Shown here: positions 1-10,741 of the stretch, one piece after another
How the letters are laid out: every line of letters begins with the position of its first letter
Position numbering within the stretch: the stretch's first letter is position 1
Source: Streptomyces broussonetiae
GTDB taxonomy: Bacteria > Actinomycetota > Actinomycetes > Streptomycetales > Streptomycetaceae
Assembly: GCF_009796285.1 (NCBI RefSeq)
Contig: NZ_CP047020.1
Span: 3,720,001 to 3,784,000, forward strand
Reading direction: 5' to 3'
Length of the DNA: 64,000 nucleotides
Notes under the pieces: generated by a model
What the model saw: the letters and a program-made list of their open reading frames with translations, nothing else
What the model was told of the DNA's origin: nothing
The model's database searches: none
Position numbers and translations under genes: made by a program

Positions 1-2413
1 GGGTGTCACCGGAGCCGACGATCTCCCGGACCGGGCCCGCCTGGACGAGCCGGCCGCGGTCCATCACGACCAGGTGGGTGCAGGACTGCTCGACCTCGGC
101 GAGGAGATGGCTGGAGACGATCACGGTACGGCCGGCGGCCGCGTAGCGGATCATCACCTCGCGCATCTCGCGGATCTGGGGCGGGTCGAGACCGTTGGTG
201 GGCTCGTCCAGGATGAGCAGGTCGGGCAGGCCGAGCATGGCCTGGGCGATGGCGAGGCGCTGGCGCATGCCCTGGGAGTACGTACGCACCGCGCGGGCGA
301 GTGCGTCGCCGAGCCCGGCGATCTCAAGGGCCTCGTCCAGGTGGGCGTCCTCGGGCGGGCGGCCGGTGGCCCGCCAGTACAGCTCGAGGTTCTCCCGGCC
401 GGACAGGTGCGGCAGGAAGCCCGCGCCCTCCACGAAGGCGCCGACCCGGGACAGCACGGGCGCGCCGGGCCGCACGGCGTGACCGAAGACCCTTATCTCG
501 CCGTCGTCCGGGGTGATCAGGCCCATCAGCATGCGCAGGGTGGTGGTCTTGCCCGCGCCGTTGGGTCCGAGCAGGCCGAGCACCTGGCCGCACTCCACCC
601 GGAAGGACAGCTCGCGCACCGCGTACCGGTCGGTGGACTTCGCGTACCTCTTGCTCAAGTCCCTGATCACGAGCGGGACTTGGGACAGCTCCGGGTCGGG
701 CGCGGGGGCGGTGGTGCGGCGGCGGCCGGTGAGTACCAGGGCGAGCGCGAGCGCCGCGCCGGCCGCGGGCAGCCACCAGACCCAGGCGGGCAGGGGCGCC
801 GCGGCTGTGGTGACGGCGGGGGCCGTCGGCACGCTCAGGGCACCCTTGAGGGAGACGGTGTAGGTGGCCGGGGTGGCCGGGGAGGCGTAGCCGAGGTCGG
901 TGGAGGCGAGGACCAGGCGCAGCCGGTGGCCCTTTTGCACCTGGTGGTCGATCGCGGGGAGGGTGAGGGTGACGTCCTTGCCGGCCTTGGCCCCGGTCAC
1001 CCGGAAGGGCGCGACCAGCTGGGACGGCAGCACCTGCTGGGTGCCGTCGGGGCCGACGTCGTAGACCTTGCCGAACAGGACGGCGTCGTCACTGGTCGAG
1101 GTGATGTGGACGGTGGCGGTCGGCGTGCCGGTGATCTGCAGGTCGCGGGTGAGCCGCGCGGAGTCGAACCTGGCGTACTGGCCGGGGAAGTCGAGGGAGA
1201 CACCGACGCCGAGCGCGGACAGCTGCGACAGACCGCCGGAGCCGCCGAGGCCGGGCAGGGCGGAGACACCGGGCGGGCTGGCGCCGGCGGGGTTGGCGAC
1301 CTTCTGGGGGCCACCGGTCAGGGCGACGGCCCGCTGGTGGTCGTGCAGCCCGGGGTAGGAGTCCGCGCTCGCGCCGCGCAGCTGGGCCGTGCCGTCGTTG
1401 GAGTTCACGCCTCCGGTGCGGGTGATGCGGAAGGCCGGGCCGGTGGCGGCGTTCTTGTCGCCCTTGAGATAGCGGTCGAACCACGCCTGTACGCGTGCCT
1501 GGACCCGGGCGGTCTCCATGTCGCCGCCGTCGTGACCGCCCGCGATCCAGTCGACGTCCACGGGGGCGCCGCTCGCGCGGATCGCCTTCTGGGCGGCGTC
1601 GGCCTGGGCGAGGGTGAACAGCGAGTCGGTCTGGCCCTGCACCAGCAGCGTGGGCACCTTGATGCGGGCGGCTACGGCGGACGGGGAGCGTTCCTCCAGG
1701 AGGGTGCGGGCGGCCTGGTCCGGGGTGCCGGACTCGGCGACCCTGTCGTACATCCGGCACAGCTCGGGGGTGAAGCGGGCGCAGCCGCCGGCGGTGTTGA
1801 AGAAGACGCCGGCCCACAACTTCTTGAACACGCCGTTCGGGAAGAGGGCGTCGGCGAGGTTCCAGTAGGTGATCGCCGGGGCGATGGCGTCCACCCGGTG
1901 GTCGTATCCGGCGGCGAGCAGGGAGATCGCGCCGCCGTAGGAGCCGCCGGCCACGCCCACGCGCGGGTCGCCGGGCTTGTCGAGCTGGACCTGGGGCCGC
2001 TTCGCCAGCCAGTCGATGAGCCGGGAGACGTCGGCGACCTCGCCCTTGGGGTCGTTGAGCCCGATCTTCCCGGTGGACCTGCCGAAGCCGCGCGCTGACC
2101 AGGTCAGGACCGCGTACCCGTCGCGGGCGAGGTCCTCGGCCTGGCCGCGCATGTCGTCCTTGCTGCCGCCGAAGCCGTGCGCCAGTAGGACGGCCGGGTG
2201 GCGGCCGGTGCCGGCCGGGGTGAAGAAGGAGGTGTCCAGGCGGCCGCCGTCGACCGCCATGACCTGGTCGGTGCGGTGCACCGGCGGCGGGCCGCCGGAG
2301 GCGGCGGCCGTCCAGGTGCCGGCCCCGGCGAGCACCACGACGGCGGCCGCGGCGGCCACCAGCCGCCGCGGCCCTGTGAGCAGCCCTCGCAGCGAGAGCC
2401 GGCGAAGATCCAT
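1..2413 (-). CDS. Extracellular S15/CocE-type hydrolase fused to ABC transporter ATPase (3' end outside window)
   Basis: At least 804 residues, running off the window edge. An N-terminal hydrophobic anchor (about residues 18-38) precedes an alpha/beta hydrolase with the nucleophile motif GGSYGG (Ser about 158) and an X-Pro dipeptidyl-peptidase-like beta-sandwich. A second membrane segment (LPAWVWWLPAAGAALALAL, about 530-550) is followed by an ABC ATPase with Walker A GPNGAGKT (about 616), signature YSQGMRQR and Walker B LLILDEPT. Predicted topology (inference): hydrolase outside, ATPase inside. The ATPase half resembles drug or lantibiotic export NBDs (LEVEC form); a permease partner would lie beyond position 1. 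ATG start at 2413. The substrate is unknown. Confidence 0.88.
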   Translation of the reverse strand, partial: MDLRRLSLRGLLTGPRRLVAAAAAVVVLAGAGTWTAAASGGPPPVHRTDQVMAVDGGRLDTSFFTPAGTGRHPAVLLAHGFGGSKDDMRGQAEDLARDGYAVLTWSARGFGRSTGKIGLNDPKGEVADVSRLIDWLAKRPQVQLDKPGDPRVGVAGGSYGGAISLLAAGYDHRVDAIAPAITYWNLADALFPNGVFKKLWAGVFFNTAGGCARFTPELCRMYDRVAESGTPDQAARTLLEERSPSAVAARIKVPTLLVQGQTDSLFTLAQADAAQKAIRASGAPVDVDWIAGGHDGGDMETARVQARVQAWFDRYLKGDKNAATGPAFRITRTGGVNSNDGTAQLRGASADSYPGLHDHQRAVALTGGPQKVANPAGASPPGVSALPGLGGSGGLSQLSALGVGVSLDFPGQYARFDSARLTRDLQITGTPTATVHITSTSDDAVLFGKVYDVGPDGTQQVLPSQLVAPFRVTGAKAGKDVTLTLPAIDHQVQKGHRLRLVLASTDLGYASPATPATYTVSLKGALSVPTAPAVTTAAAPLPAWVWWLPAAGAALALALVLTGRRRTTAPAPDPELSQVPLVIRDLSKRYAKSTDRYAVRELSFRVECGQVLGLLGPNGAGKTTTLRMLMGLITPDDGEIRVFGHAVRPGAPVLSRVGAFVEGAGFLPHLSGRENLELYWRATGRPPEDAHLDEALEIAGLGDALARAVRTYSQGMRQRLAIAQAMLGLPDLLILDEPTNGLDPPQIREMREVMIRYAAAGRTVIVSSHLLAEVEQSCTHLVVMDRGRLVQAGPVREIVGSGDT

Positions 2414-2455
2414 GCCCTCAACGGTACGGGCCCGCACTGACAACCGACGGATCCC

Positions 2456-2568
2456 CCGGGGTGAACCCCGGCCCCTCCCTGGGAAGTACGGGGCTGCTCC
2501 CCCGTACTTCGGGCGCGGTATGCGGAGCCGTGGAATCCGTGGGGTCACCGCCGTCACCGAAGTCACCG
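2456..2568. promoter_or_regulatory. Repeat-rich upstream region of the hydrolase-ABC gene
   Basis: The 286-bp gap 2414-2699 has no convincing gene. It holds an inverted repeat CCGGGGT-GA-ACCCCGG (2456-2471), a perfect 11-bp stem GAAGTACGGGG/CCCCGTACTTC with a 6-nt loop (2483-2510), and three copies of GTCACCG at exact 9-bp spacing (2544, 2553, 2562). The stem could end permease transcription or act as an operator; the triple repeat looks like a binding site for a direct-repeat-reading regulator. Function is inferred only. Confidence 0.45.
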
Positions 2569-2699
2569 TTGCCGAGCATCCGTTCGACAACCCGGTGCGC
2601 ACCGGGTGGGCGGTGCGTTTCCTCACCGCCGCGCGACACCGTCCGCTGCCGGTGTGCGCGGACGGGTCGCGGTGGCGGCGCGGGGGATCCGAGGCGGCG

Positions 2700-4115
2700 T
2701 CACGCCGCTGCGGCCTCCGGGGACTCCGCGTCCTCGGGGATGGACACCAGCCACCGGGTCTCGCGGCGCGGGCGCAGGTAGAAGGCCCAGTAGAGGGTCG
2801 CGACGGCGGTGATGGCGCCCGTCCACAGCAGGTACGACGGGTCCTGCTCCACGAGGATGTAGACGAGGACCGCGATGAGCAGGACCGGCATCGCGGGCCA
2901 CAGCGGCATCCGCCAGGCCGTCCGGGTGCCGTGCGCTCCGCGCCGGGCGAGCAGCGCCGCGATCGCGACCAGCAGGTACAGGCCGGTGACGGCGACGCCG
3001 GTGACGCCGTACAGCGTGTCCAGGTTCACGAAGCAGAGGAAGGCGCCCGGCACACCGACCACGAGGGTGGCGACCCATGGGGAGCCGAACCGGCCGAGCC
3101 TGGCCAGGGCGTTGTTGACCGGGGAGGGCCAGGCCTTGTCGCGGGCGGAGGCGAAGAGCACACGGGAGTTCTGGATGACCATGACGATGCCCGCGTTGAT
3201 GATCGCGAGGGCGACGCAGAGGCTGACGAAGGTGCCGACGGCCGAGTTGCTCCAGGCGATGACCATGCTGCTGATGTCGCCGCCGGTGAGGGACTTGAGG
3301 TCACCTGCGCCCAGGGTGATCGCCACGACCGGGACCAGGATGACCACGCTGGAGATGGCGAGCGTGGCGAGGACGGTGCGGGCGACGTTGCGGCGTGGGT
3401 TCTCCAGCTCCTCGGAGAGGTAGACCGCGGTGGAGAAGCCCTGGGTGGCGAAGAGGGCGATGGCGAGCCCGGAGAGGACCATCATGGCCGTGACGGGGTC
3501 GACGTGGGCGTGGGCGCCCGCCAGCTGCATCGAGCCGAGGCTGCCGACGCCCCGGTGGGAGTGGGTGAAGCCGAGCAGGGCGACGACGCCGGCGGCGACG
3601 ACCTCCAGGACCAGGAAGATGCCGGTGATCCAGGCGTTGGCGCGCAGGTCCAGCAGTCCGGCGAGGGTGGCCGCGAGCATCACGCCGGCGCCCGTGAAGG
3701 ACGGGTCGAGGTGGACGACCGGGGCGAGGTAGTCGGCGGTGCCCATCGCGATGACCGGAGGGACGATCATCACGACGAGCAGGGACATCACGAAGGCCAG
3801 CCAGCCGGCGAGCCGCCCGGCCAGCGTGGAGACGATGGCGTACTCGCCGCCGGCGCTGGGGATGAGGGTGCCCAGCTCCGAGTAGCAGAAGGCCACGGGG
3901 ATACAGAGCAGTGCGCCGATGGCGAGGCACAGAGCCGTCGCGGTGCCGAGACTGGAGAACAGATCGGGCACGATCACGAAGAGCGTCGAGGCGGGCGTGA
4001 CGCAGGACAGCGTCAGCAGGGTGCCGCCGACCACGCCGATGGAGCGCTTGAGCTTCTGGGGGCTGCCCGAAGCGTCCAGGACAGCGGTCCCGGCGGGGCT
4101 GAGCGTGTCGGTCAT
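2700..4115 (-). CDS. APC-superfamily amino acid permease
   Basis: 471 residues with about twelve hydrophobic segments and the characteristic APC beginning (GVVGGTLLTLSCVTPASTLF, with SAGGEYAIV further on). Such proteins import amino acids or amines with H+ or Na+ symport. The ATG start at 4115 fits the family length. It stands alone on the minus strand, separated from mmsA by a terminator and a long regulatory region, so it probably has its own promoter. Substrate cannot be read from the sequence. Confidence 0.88.
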   Translation of the reverse strand: MTDTLSPAGTAVLDASGSPQKLKRSIGVVGGTLLTLSCVTPASTLFVIVPDLFSSLGTATALCLAIGALLCIPVAFCYSELGTLIPSAGGEYAIVSTLAGRLAGWLAFVMSLLVVMIVPPVIAMGTADYLAPVVHLDPSFTGAGVMLAATLAGLLDLRANAWITGIFLVLEVVAAGVVALLGFTHSHRGVGSLGSMQLAGAHAHVDPVTAMMVLSGLAIALFATQGFSTAVYLSEELENPRRNVARTVLATLAISSVVILVPVVAITLGAGDLKSLTGGDISSMVIAWSNSAVGTFVSLCVALAIINAGIVMVIQNSRVLFASARDKAWPSPVNNALARLGRFGSPWVATLVVGVPGAFLCFVNLDTLYGVTGVAVTGLYLLVAIAALLARRGAHGTRTAWRMPLWPAMPVLLIAVLVYILVEQDPSYLLWTGAITAVATLYWAFYLRPRRETRWLVSIPEDAESPEAAAA

Positions 4116-4571
4116 GCGGCGGTTCCGATCGACTCGTTCGACTGAGGGTGGGGGTCGGGAGCGCTATCGCCTCCGGCGGATCGTGGTGCGTTCGTCTTGT
4201 CCGCTCCCGGCGCTGCCATAGAGAACCCCGACGAAAACCACCACGTCAATGGCCGTTAACCTTCGGAATCCGCACCTGCGAAGAACCTTGCTTCGCATCA
4301 CATTCACAGGTGACGGAGCCCTATTGGCGCATCCATCAAGCCTTTGCCGACTATGACCTTGCTTTCAAAGGTCATCCTCACGTAACCCCTTCGTCACCCG
4401 TTTCGTCCGGCGTAAACGGGAACCGCAGCCGACGCGTCAAAAAAATGTCAGGGCGTCCGGTATCCGGACGTCCAAACTGGTCGCGTTCATGACACTGCGA
4501 TAGCGGGGAAGGGTGCCGAACACACCGGCGCCCCGCCCTCCGGCGCGGGGAGGGCGGGGCACCGTACGACG
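4116..4571 (-). promoter_or_regulatory. Gene-free regulatory region upstream of the APC permease
   Basis: This 456-bp stretch is less GC-rich than its surroundings and has no coding signal. It holds two inverted repeats built alike: TGCGAAG-7 nt-CTTCGCA (4277-4297) and ATGACCTT-7 nt-AAGGTCAT (4353-4375). Both contain the direct repeat ACCTTGCTT (4285-4293 and 4356-4364; 71 bp apart). A third inverted repeat CGTCCGG-TAT-CCGGACG lies at 4450-4466. A weak minus-strand -35 (TTGACG, about 4243-4248) is visible. These are candidate operators controlling the permease. Confidence 0.5.
4530..4560 (-). terminator. Terminator hairpin of the inositol operon
   Basis: Perfect 12-bp GC stem (GCCCCGCCCTCC / GGAGGGCGGGGC) with a 7-nt loop, beginning 12 nt after the mmsA stop codon. 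There is no U-tract, which is usual for Streptomyces terminators. Confidence 0.75.
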
Positions 4572-6074
<1,503 letters not shown>

Positions 6075-6091
6075 GCCCGGGAACTCCTTAC

Positions 6092-7972
6092 TCACAGATG
6101 GCGGCGTCGGGTCGAGACGTGCCGTTCGTACAGCTCACGTGCCTTGACCGCGGACGATCGGGTCGCGGTCTCGGCCACAGGAACATCCCACCAGGCCTGC
6201 GCCGGAGGCGCGCCCGACACAGTGTCGGACGTTTCGGTCTCCACGTAGACACATGTGGGAGTGTCGGCGGCCCGCGCCTCGGCGAGTGCCGTACGCAGGT
6301 CCGCCACGGTCTTCGCGCGCAGCACCCGCATTCCGAGGCTGGCCGCGTTGGCGGCGAGGTCGACGGGCAGCGGGGCGCCCGTGTAGGTGCCCTCACCGGT
6401 CGGGAAGCGGTACGCGGTGCCGAACCGCTCGCCGCCCACGGTCTCCGACAGCCCGCCGATGGAGGCGTACCCGTGGTTCTGCAGCAGCAGGATCTTGATC
6501 GCGATGCCTTCCTGCACGGCGGTCACGATCTCCGTCGGCATCATCAGATACGTGCCGTCACCGACCAGCGCCCACACGTTGCGCTCCGGCGCGGCGAGCT
6601 TCACGCCGATCGCGGCCGGGATCTCGTAGCCCATGCAGGAGTAGCCGTACTCGAGGTGGTACTGGTCGCGCGCCCTGGCCCGCCACAGCTTGTGCAGATC
6701 GCCGGGGAGCGAGCCGGCCGCGTTGATGATGATGTCGGACTCGTCCACCAGGGCGTCCAGGGCCCCGACGACCTGCGGCTGGGTCGGCCGTACGTCGATC
6801 TCGTCGGCCTCGAAGCAGGCGTCGACGCGCTGCTCCCAGCGCTCCTTGTCCTCGGTGTACTCGGTGACGTACGGCTCCGGCACCTTGTGGCCGTGCATCA
6901 CCAGCGCCTCGGTCAGCTCGCCCAGGCCGCTGCGGGCGTCGGCGATCAGCGGCAGCGCGGCCAGCTTGTGGCCGTCGAAGGGCGCGATGTTGAGGTTCAG
7001 GAAGCGGACGTCCGGGTGCGCGAAGAGGGTGCCGGAGGCGGTGGTGAAGTCGGTGTAACGGGTGCCGACGCCGATCACCAGGTCGGCGGTGCGGGCCAGT
7101 TCGTCGGCGGTCGCGGTGCCGGTGTGGCCGATCCCGCCCACGTCCTGCGGATGGTCGTGGCGCAGGGAGCCCTTGCCGGCCTGGGTGGAGGCGACCGGGA
7201 TCCCGGTGGCCGACGCGAACTCCGCGAGGGCCTCCTCGGCGCGGCTGTGGTGGACTCCGCCGCCCGCGACCACGAGGGGCCGCGCGGCGGCGCGGATCGC
7301 CCGGACCGCCTCGGCCAGCTCGACCGGGTCCGCACCCGGCCGGCGCACGGTCCACACCCGCTCGGCGAAGAACTCCTCCGGCCAGTCGTAGGCCTCCGCC
7401 TGCACGTCCTGCGGCAGGGCGAGGGTGACCGCACCGGTGTCCACCGGGTCGGTGAGCACCCGCATGGCCTGGAGCGCGGAGGGGATCAGGGCCTCCGGGC
7501 GGGTGATGCGGTCGAAGTACTTCGACACCGGGCGCAGGCTGTCGTTGACGGACACGTCACCCGCGTACGGGACCTCCAGCTGCTGCAGCACCGGGTCGGC
7601 GGGGCGGGTGGCGAAGACGTCGCCGGGCAGGAGCAGCACCGGGAGGTGGTTGACGGTCGCGAGGGCGGCGCCGGTGACGAGATTCGTCGCACCGGGGCCG
7701 ATCGACGTCGTCACCGCGTGCGTGGACAGGCGGCCGGACTGGCGGGCGTAGCCGACCGCCGCGTGCACCATGGACTGCTCGTTGCGGCCCTGGTGGTACG
7801 GCATCACCTCGGCGTACTCGACCAGCGCCTGGCCGAGCCCGGCGACATTGCCGTGCCCGAAGATGCCCCAGGTGGCGTCGATCAGCCGCCGCCGCTCGCC
7901 GTCCCGTTCGGTGTACTGGGCGGCCAGGAAACGGACGAGTGCCTGGGCGACGGTCAGCCGGGTCGTGGTCAT
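6092..7972 (-). CDS. iolD: 3D-(3,5/4)-trihydroxycyclohexane-1,2-dione hydrolase
   Basis: 626 residues, ThDP-dependent enzyme that opens the inositol ring to 5-deoxy-glucuronate. The ThDP glutamate region (GRNEQSMVHAAVG) is in the first 100 residues. The GDG...N cofactor motif appears in VGDGTYLMMPTE and LLLQNHGYASIGG. The ATG start at 7972 has a G-rich ribosome site and overlaps the iolB stop by ATGA, indicating translational coupling. An upstream in-frame extension into iolB exists but is not needed. Confidence 0.95.
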   Translation of the reverse strand: MTTTRLTVAQALVRFLAAQYTERDGERRRLIDATWGIFGHGNVAGLGQALVEYAEVMPYHQGRNEQSMVHAAVGYARQSGRLSTHAVTTSIGPGATNLVTGAALATVNHLPVLLLPGDVFATRPADPVLQQLEVPYAGDVSVNDSLRPVSKYFDRITRPEALIPSALQAMRVLTDPVDTGAVTLALPQDVQAEAYDWPEEFFAERVWTVRRPGADPVELAEAVRAIRAAARPLVVAGGGVHHSRAEEALAEFASATGIPVASTQAGKGSLRHDHPQDVGGIGHTGTATADELARTADLVIGVGTRYTDFTTASGTLFAHPDVRFLNLNIAPFDGHKLAALPLIADARSGLGELTEALVMHGHKVPEPYVTEYTEDKERWEQRVDACFEADEIDVRPTQPQVVGALDALVDESDIIINAAGSLPGDLHKLWRARARDQYHLEYGYSCMGYEIPAAIGVKLAAPERNVWALVGDGTYLMMPTEIVTAVQEGIAIKILLLQNHGYASIGGLSETVGGERFGTAYRFPTGEGTYTGAPLPVDLAANAASLGMRVLRAKTVADLRTALAEARAADTPTCVYVETETSDTVSGAPPAQAWWDVPVAETATRSSAVKARELYERHVSTRRRHL

Positions 7973-8808
7973 CGGTACCCCCCTGTGCTCTCTACGTGAT
8001 CCGGGTGGAAGCAGATCCGCCACTCCCGGGTCTCGCCCGGGCCCGCCATGACGTTCAGGTAGTACATGTCATGCCCGGGCTGGGCGATGGACGGGCCGTG
8101 CCAGCCGTCGGGGACGAGGACGGTGTCGCCGGAGCGGACCTCGGCGAGGACGTCGCAGCCGCCCTCGCGTGAGGGGAACACGCGCTGATATCCCAGTCCG
8201 TTCGGGCCGTCGATCTCGAAGTAGTAGATCTCCTCCAGCGCGGACTCCTCGCCCGGCCGGTGCTCGTCGTGCTTGTGCGGCGGGTACGAGGACCAGTTGC
8301 CGCCCGGCGTGATCACCTCGACGGCGATCAGCCTGTCGCAGTCGAAGGAGTCGGCTGCGGCGAAGCCCCGCACCTGACGGGCGCAGTTGCCGCTGCCGCG
8401 CTGCTCGACGGGGACCTCCGGCGCGGGGCCGTAGCGGGCGGGGAGTCGTCGCTCGCACTTCGCTCCTGCCAGGGCGAAGCGGCCTCCCGCGCCGGAGGCG
8501 ATCTGGACCCGGGCGTCCCGGGGAACGTACGCGAAGTCGGAGACCTTCGCGAACACACTTTCCCTGCCCAGGAGTTGGAACTCGCCCTTCTCCTCTGCCG
8601 CGGTCTCGATTTGTACGGTACATCCGCCCCGCAGGGGAAGCACGATCCACTCGCTGTCCCCGGTGGTGAACGTATGGGTGCCACCGGGCGTCAACTCGAC
8701 CACACGCAGACTGCTGTGCGTCCAGCCGGCCAACTTGGGGTCGACGTCGACGGCGTACCGGGCGTTCGCGGTGGTGCCCCTGGGCAGATGCAGGTCGGTG
8801 CTGTTCAT
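7969..8808 (-). CDS. iolB: 5-deoxy-glucuronate isomerase
   Basis: 279 residues of the IolB cupin family, converting 5-deoxy-glucuronate to 2-deoxy-5-keto-gluconate. The metal-binding stretch is visible as YPPHKHDEHRPGEESALEE. It lies between the aldolase (7 nt upstream) and iolD (4-nt overlap) in the inositol operon. ATG start at 8808. Confidence 0.95.
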   Translation of the reverse strand: MNSTDLHLPRGTTANARYAVDVDPKLAGWTHSSLRVVELTPGGTHTFTTGDSEWIVLPLRGGCTVQIETAAEEKGEFQLLGRESVFAKVSDFAYVPRDARVQIASGAGGRFALAGAKCERRLPARYGPAPEVPVEQRGSGNCARQVRGFAAADSFDCDRLIAVEVITPGGNWSSYPPHKHDEHRPGEESALEEIYYFEIDGPNGLGYQRVFPSREGGCDVLAEVRSGDTVLVPDGWHGPSIAQPGHDMYYLNVMAGPGETREWRICFHPDHVESTGGYR

Positions 8809-8815
8809 GCGGCCC

Positions 8816-9763
8816 TCACAGCAGTCCTACGGCGGTGTCCACGGCGGCGGCCACATCGCCGTCCGCCGGGTACAGCAGCGAGCGGCCTACCACCAGGCCG
8901 CGCACGGTGGGCAGTTGGAGCGCGCCGTGCCACTTCTCGTACGCGGCGACCTGGTCCTCGGGCGAGTCGCCGATGTCGCCGCCGAGCAGGACGGCGGGCA
9001 GCGTGGAGGTCTCCATCACCCTCGCCATGTCGTCGGGGTTCTCGGTGACGGGCACCTTCAGCCAGGTGTAGGCGGAGGAGCCGCCGAGGCCGGAGGCGAT
9101 GGCGATGGACCGGGTGACCGCCTCGGCGGACAGGTCGTTCCTCAGCCTCCCCTCGGGTGTACGGCCGCTGATGAACGGCTCCACGAAGACGGGCAGCCGG
9201 CGCGCGGCCATCTCGTCGATGGCCCGGGCGGCGGACTCCAGGGTGGTCAGCGAACCGGGCTCGTCGTAGTCGATGCGCAGCAGCAGCTTGCCCGCGTCGA
9301 AGCCGAGCCGCTGGATGTCCTCGGGGCGGTGGCCGGTGAAGCGGTCGTCCAGTTCGAAGCTGGCGCCCTGCAGGCCGCCCCTGTTCATCGAGCCCATGAC
9401 CACCTTGTGGTCGAGGGCGCCGAGCAGGAGCAGGTCGTCCAGGATGTCGGCGGTGGCGAGCACACCGTCCACACCGGGGCGGCTCAGCGCCAGGCAGAGG
9501 CGTTCGAGCAGATCGGCGCGGTTGGCCATGGCGAGCTTGCGGTCGCCGACGCCGAGCGCGCCCCGGGCGGGGTGGTCGGCGGCGACGATCATCAGCCGGC
9601 CGCCCTCGTTCAGCAGCGGCCTGCGGGCCCGGCGGACGGCGGCCTCGGCGATCGCCTCGGGGTGGTGGGTACGGACGCGGACGAGTTCGGCGACGTCGAC
9701 CCGGGGGCGCCGGCCGCCGTCCCCGCCCTCGGTGTGCGCGCCCGCGACACGGCCGGCCCTCAC
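8816..9763 (-). CDS. Deoxyribose-phosphate-aldolase-like TIM barrel (Cgl0159 family), inositol operon
   Basis: 315 residues from a GTG at 9763 that overlaps the iolC stop (GTGA). Features include VAADHPARG and a (beta/alpha)8 pattern ending VRGLVVGRSLLYP. The family is the actinobacterial counterpart of the aldolase domain fused to some IolC proteins. By context it probably splits 2-deoxy-5-keto-gluconate 6-phosphate to dihydroxyacetone phosphate and malonate semialdehyde, the substrate of MmsA. The reaction is inferred from context. Confidence 0.85.
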   Translation of the reverse strand: MRAGRVAGAHTEGGDGGRRPRVDVAELVRVRTHHPEAIAEAAVRRARRPLLNEGGRLMIVAADHPARGALGVGDRKLAMANRADLLERLCLALSRPGVDGVLATADILDDLLLLGALDHKVVMGSMNRGGLQGASFELDDRFTGHRPEDIQRLGFDAGKLLLRIDYDEPGSLTTLESAARAIDEMAARRLPVFVEPFISGRTPEGRLRNDLSAEAVTRSIAIASGLGGSSAYTWLKVPVTENPDDMARVMETSTLPAVLLGGDIGDSPEDQVAAYEKWHGALQLPTVRGLVVGRSLLYPADGDVAAAVDTAVGLL

Positions 9764-10710
9764 AGCACCGCTCCGGCCTCGAGCGCGGCGGCCACCTCGT
9801 CCGGGGTGGGCATCGCGGAGGAACACTCCAGGCGGGAGGCGACGATGGCGCCGGCCGCGTTGGCATGTTTCATGATCGTCTCCAGGTCCCAGCCGGCGAG
9901 GAGGCCGTGGCACAGGGAGCCGCCGAAGGCGTCTCCGGCACCCAGTCCGTTGAGGACGTTGACGGGCAGGGGCGGGACCTCGGCCGACTCGCCCGAGGCG
10001 GCGACCGCGAGGACGCCCTTGGGTCCCTGCTTGACGACGGCGATCTCGACCCCCGCCCGAAGGAGCGCCCGGGCGGCCTCGTGCGGCTCGCGCACGCCCG
10101 TCGCGATCTCCACCTCGTCCAGATTGCCGACGGCGACGGTCGCGTGCCCAAGGGCCTCTGCGTAGAAGGGGCGGGCCTCGTCGGGGTGGCTCCAGAACAT
10201 CGGGCGCCAGTCGAGGTCGAAGACCGTGATGCCGGACCTGGCCCGGTGGGCGAGGGAGGCGAGGGTCGCCGTACGGCTCGGTTCCTCGCTCAGGCCGGTG
10301 CCGGTGACCCAGAAGATACGGGCGTCGCGGATGGCGTCGAGGTCCAGGTCGTGGGCGTCGATCTCCAGGTCGGGCGCCTTGGGCCGGCGGTAGAAGTAGA
10401 GCGGGAAGTCGTCCGGCGGGAAGACCTCGCAGAAGGTGACCGGGGTCGGCAGGTGCGGGACCGGGGTGACCCAGCGGTCGTCGACGCCGAAACCGCGCAG
10501 CGCCTCGTGCAGATAGGCGCCGAACGGGTCGTCGCCGGTGCGGGTGATCACGGCGGTGTGCCGCCCGAGCCGGGCCGCGGCGACCGCGACGTTCGTCGCC
10601 GAGCCGCCGAGGAACTTGCCGAAGGTCGACACCTGGGCGAGCGGCACACCGGTCTGCAGCGGGTAGAGGTCCACTCCGATCCGCCCCATGGTGATCAGGT
10701 CGTACGCCAT
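9760..10710 (-). CDS. iolC: 5-dehydro-2-deoxygluconokinase
   Basis: 316 residues, PfkB/ribokinase family. The N-terminal signature FLGGSATNVAVAAARLG and the C-terminal catalytic motif NGLGAGDAFGGSL are intact. It phosphorylates 2-deoxy-5-keto-gluconate. It is the first gene of the operon, with a well-formed promoter just upstream (10742-10770). No iolE, iolG or transporter gene is adjacent, so the early pathway steps must be encoded elsewhere. Confidence 0.93.
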   Translation of the reverse strand: MAYDLITMGRIGVDLYPLQTGVPLAQVSTFGKFLGGSATNVAVAAARLGRHTAVITRTGDDPFGAYLHEALRGFGVDDRWVTPVPHLPTPVTFCEVFPPDDFPLYFYRRPKAPDLEIDAHDLDLDAIRDARIFWVTGTGLSEEPSRTATLASLAHRARSGITVFDLDWRPMFWSHPDEARPFYAEALGHATVAVGNLDEVEIATGVREPHEAARALLRAGVEIAVVKQGPKGVLAVAASGESAEVPPLPVNVLNGLGAGDAFGGSLCHGLLAGWDLETIMKHANAAGAIVASRLECSSAMPTPDEVAAALEAGAVL

Positions 10711-10741
10711 CGGCTTCCCTTCGTCACGGCTCTTCCCGGTT

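Noticed and set aside
2414..2699. Short frames between the hydrolase-ABC gene and the permease
   Set aside because: They overlap the inverted repeats and lack ribosome sites and protein-like composition.
7057..7059. TTA-like triplet within iolD
   Set aside because: It spans two codons (CGT TAC) and is out of frame.
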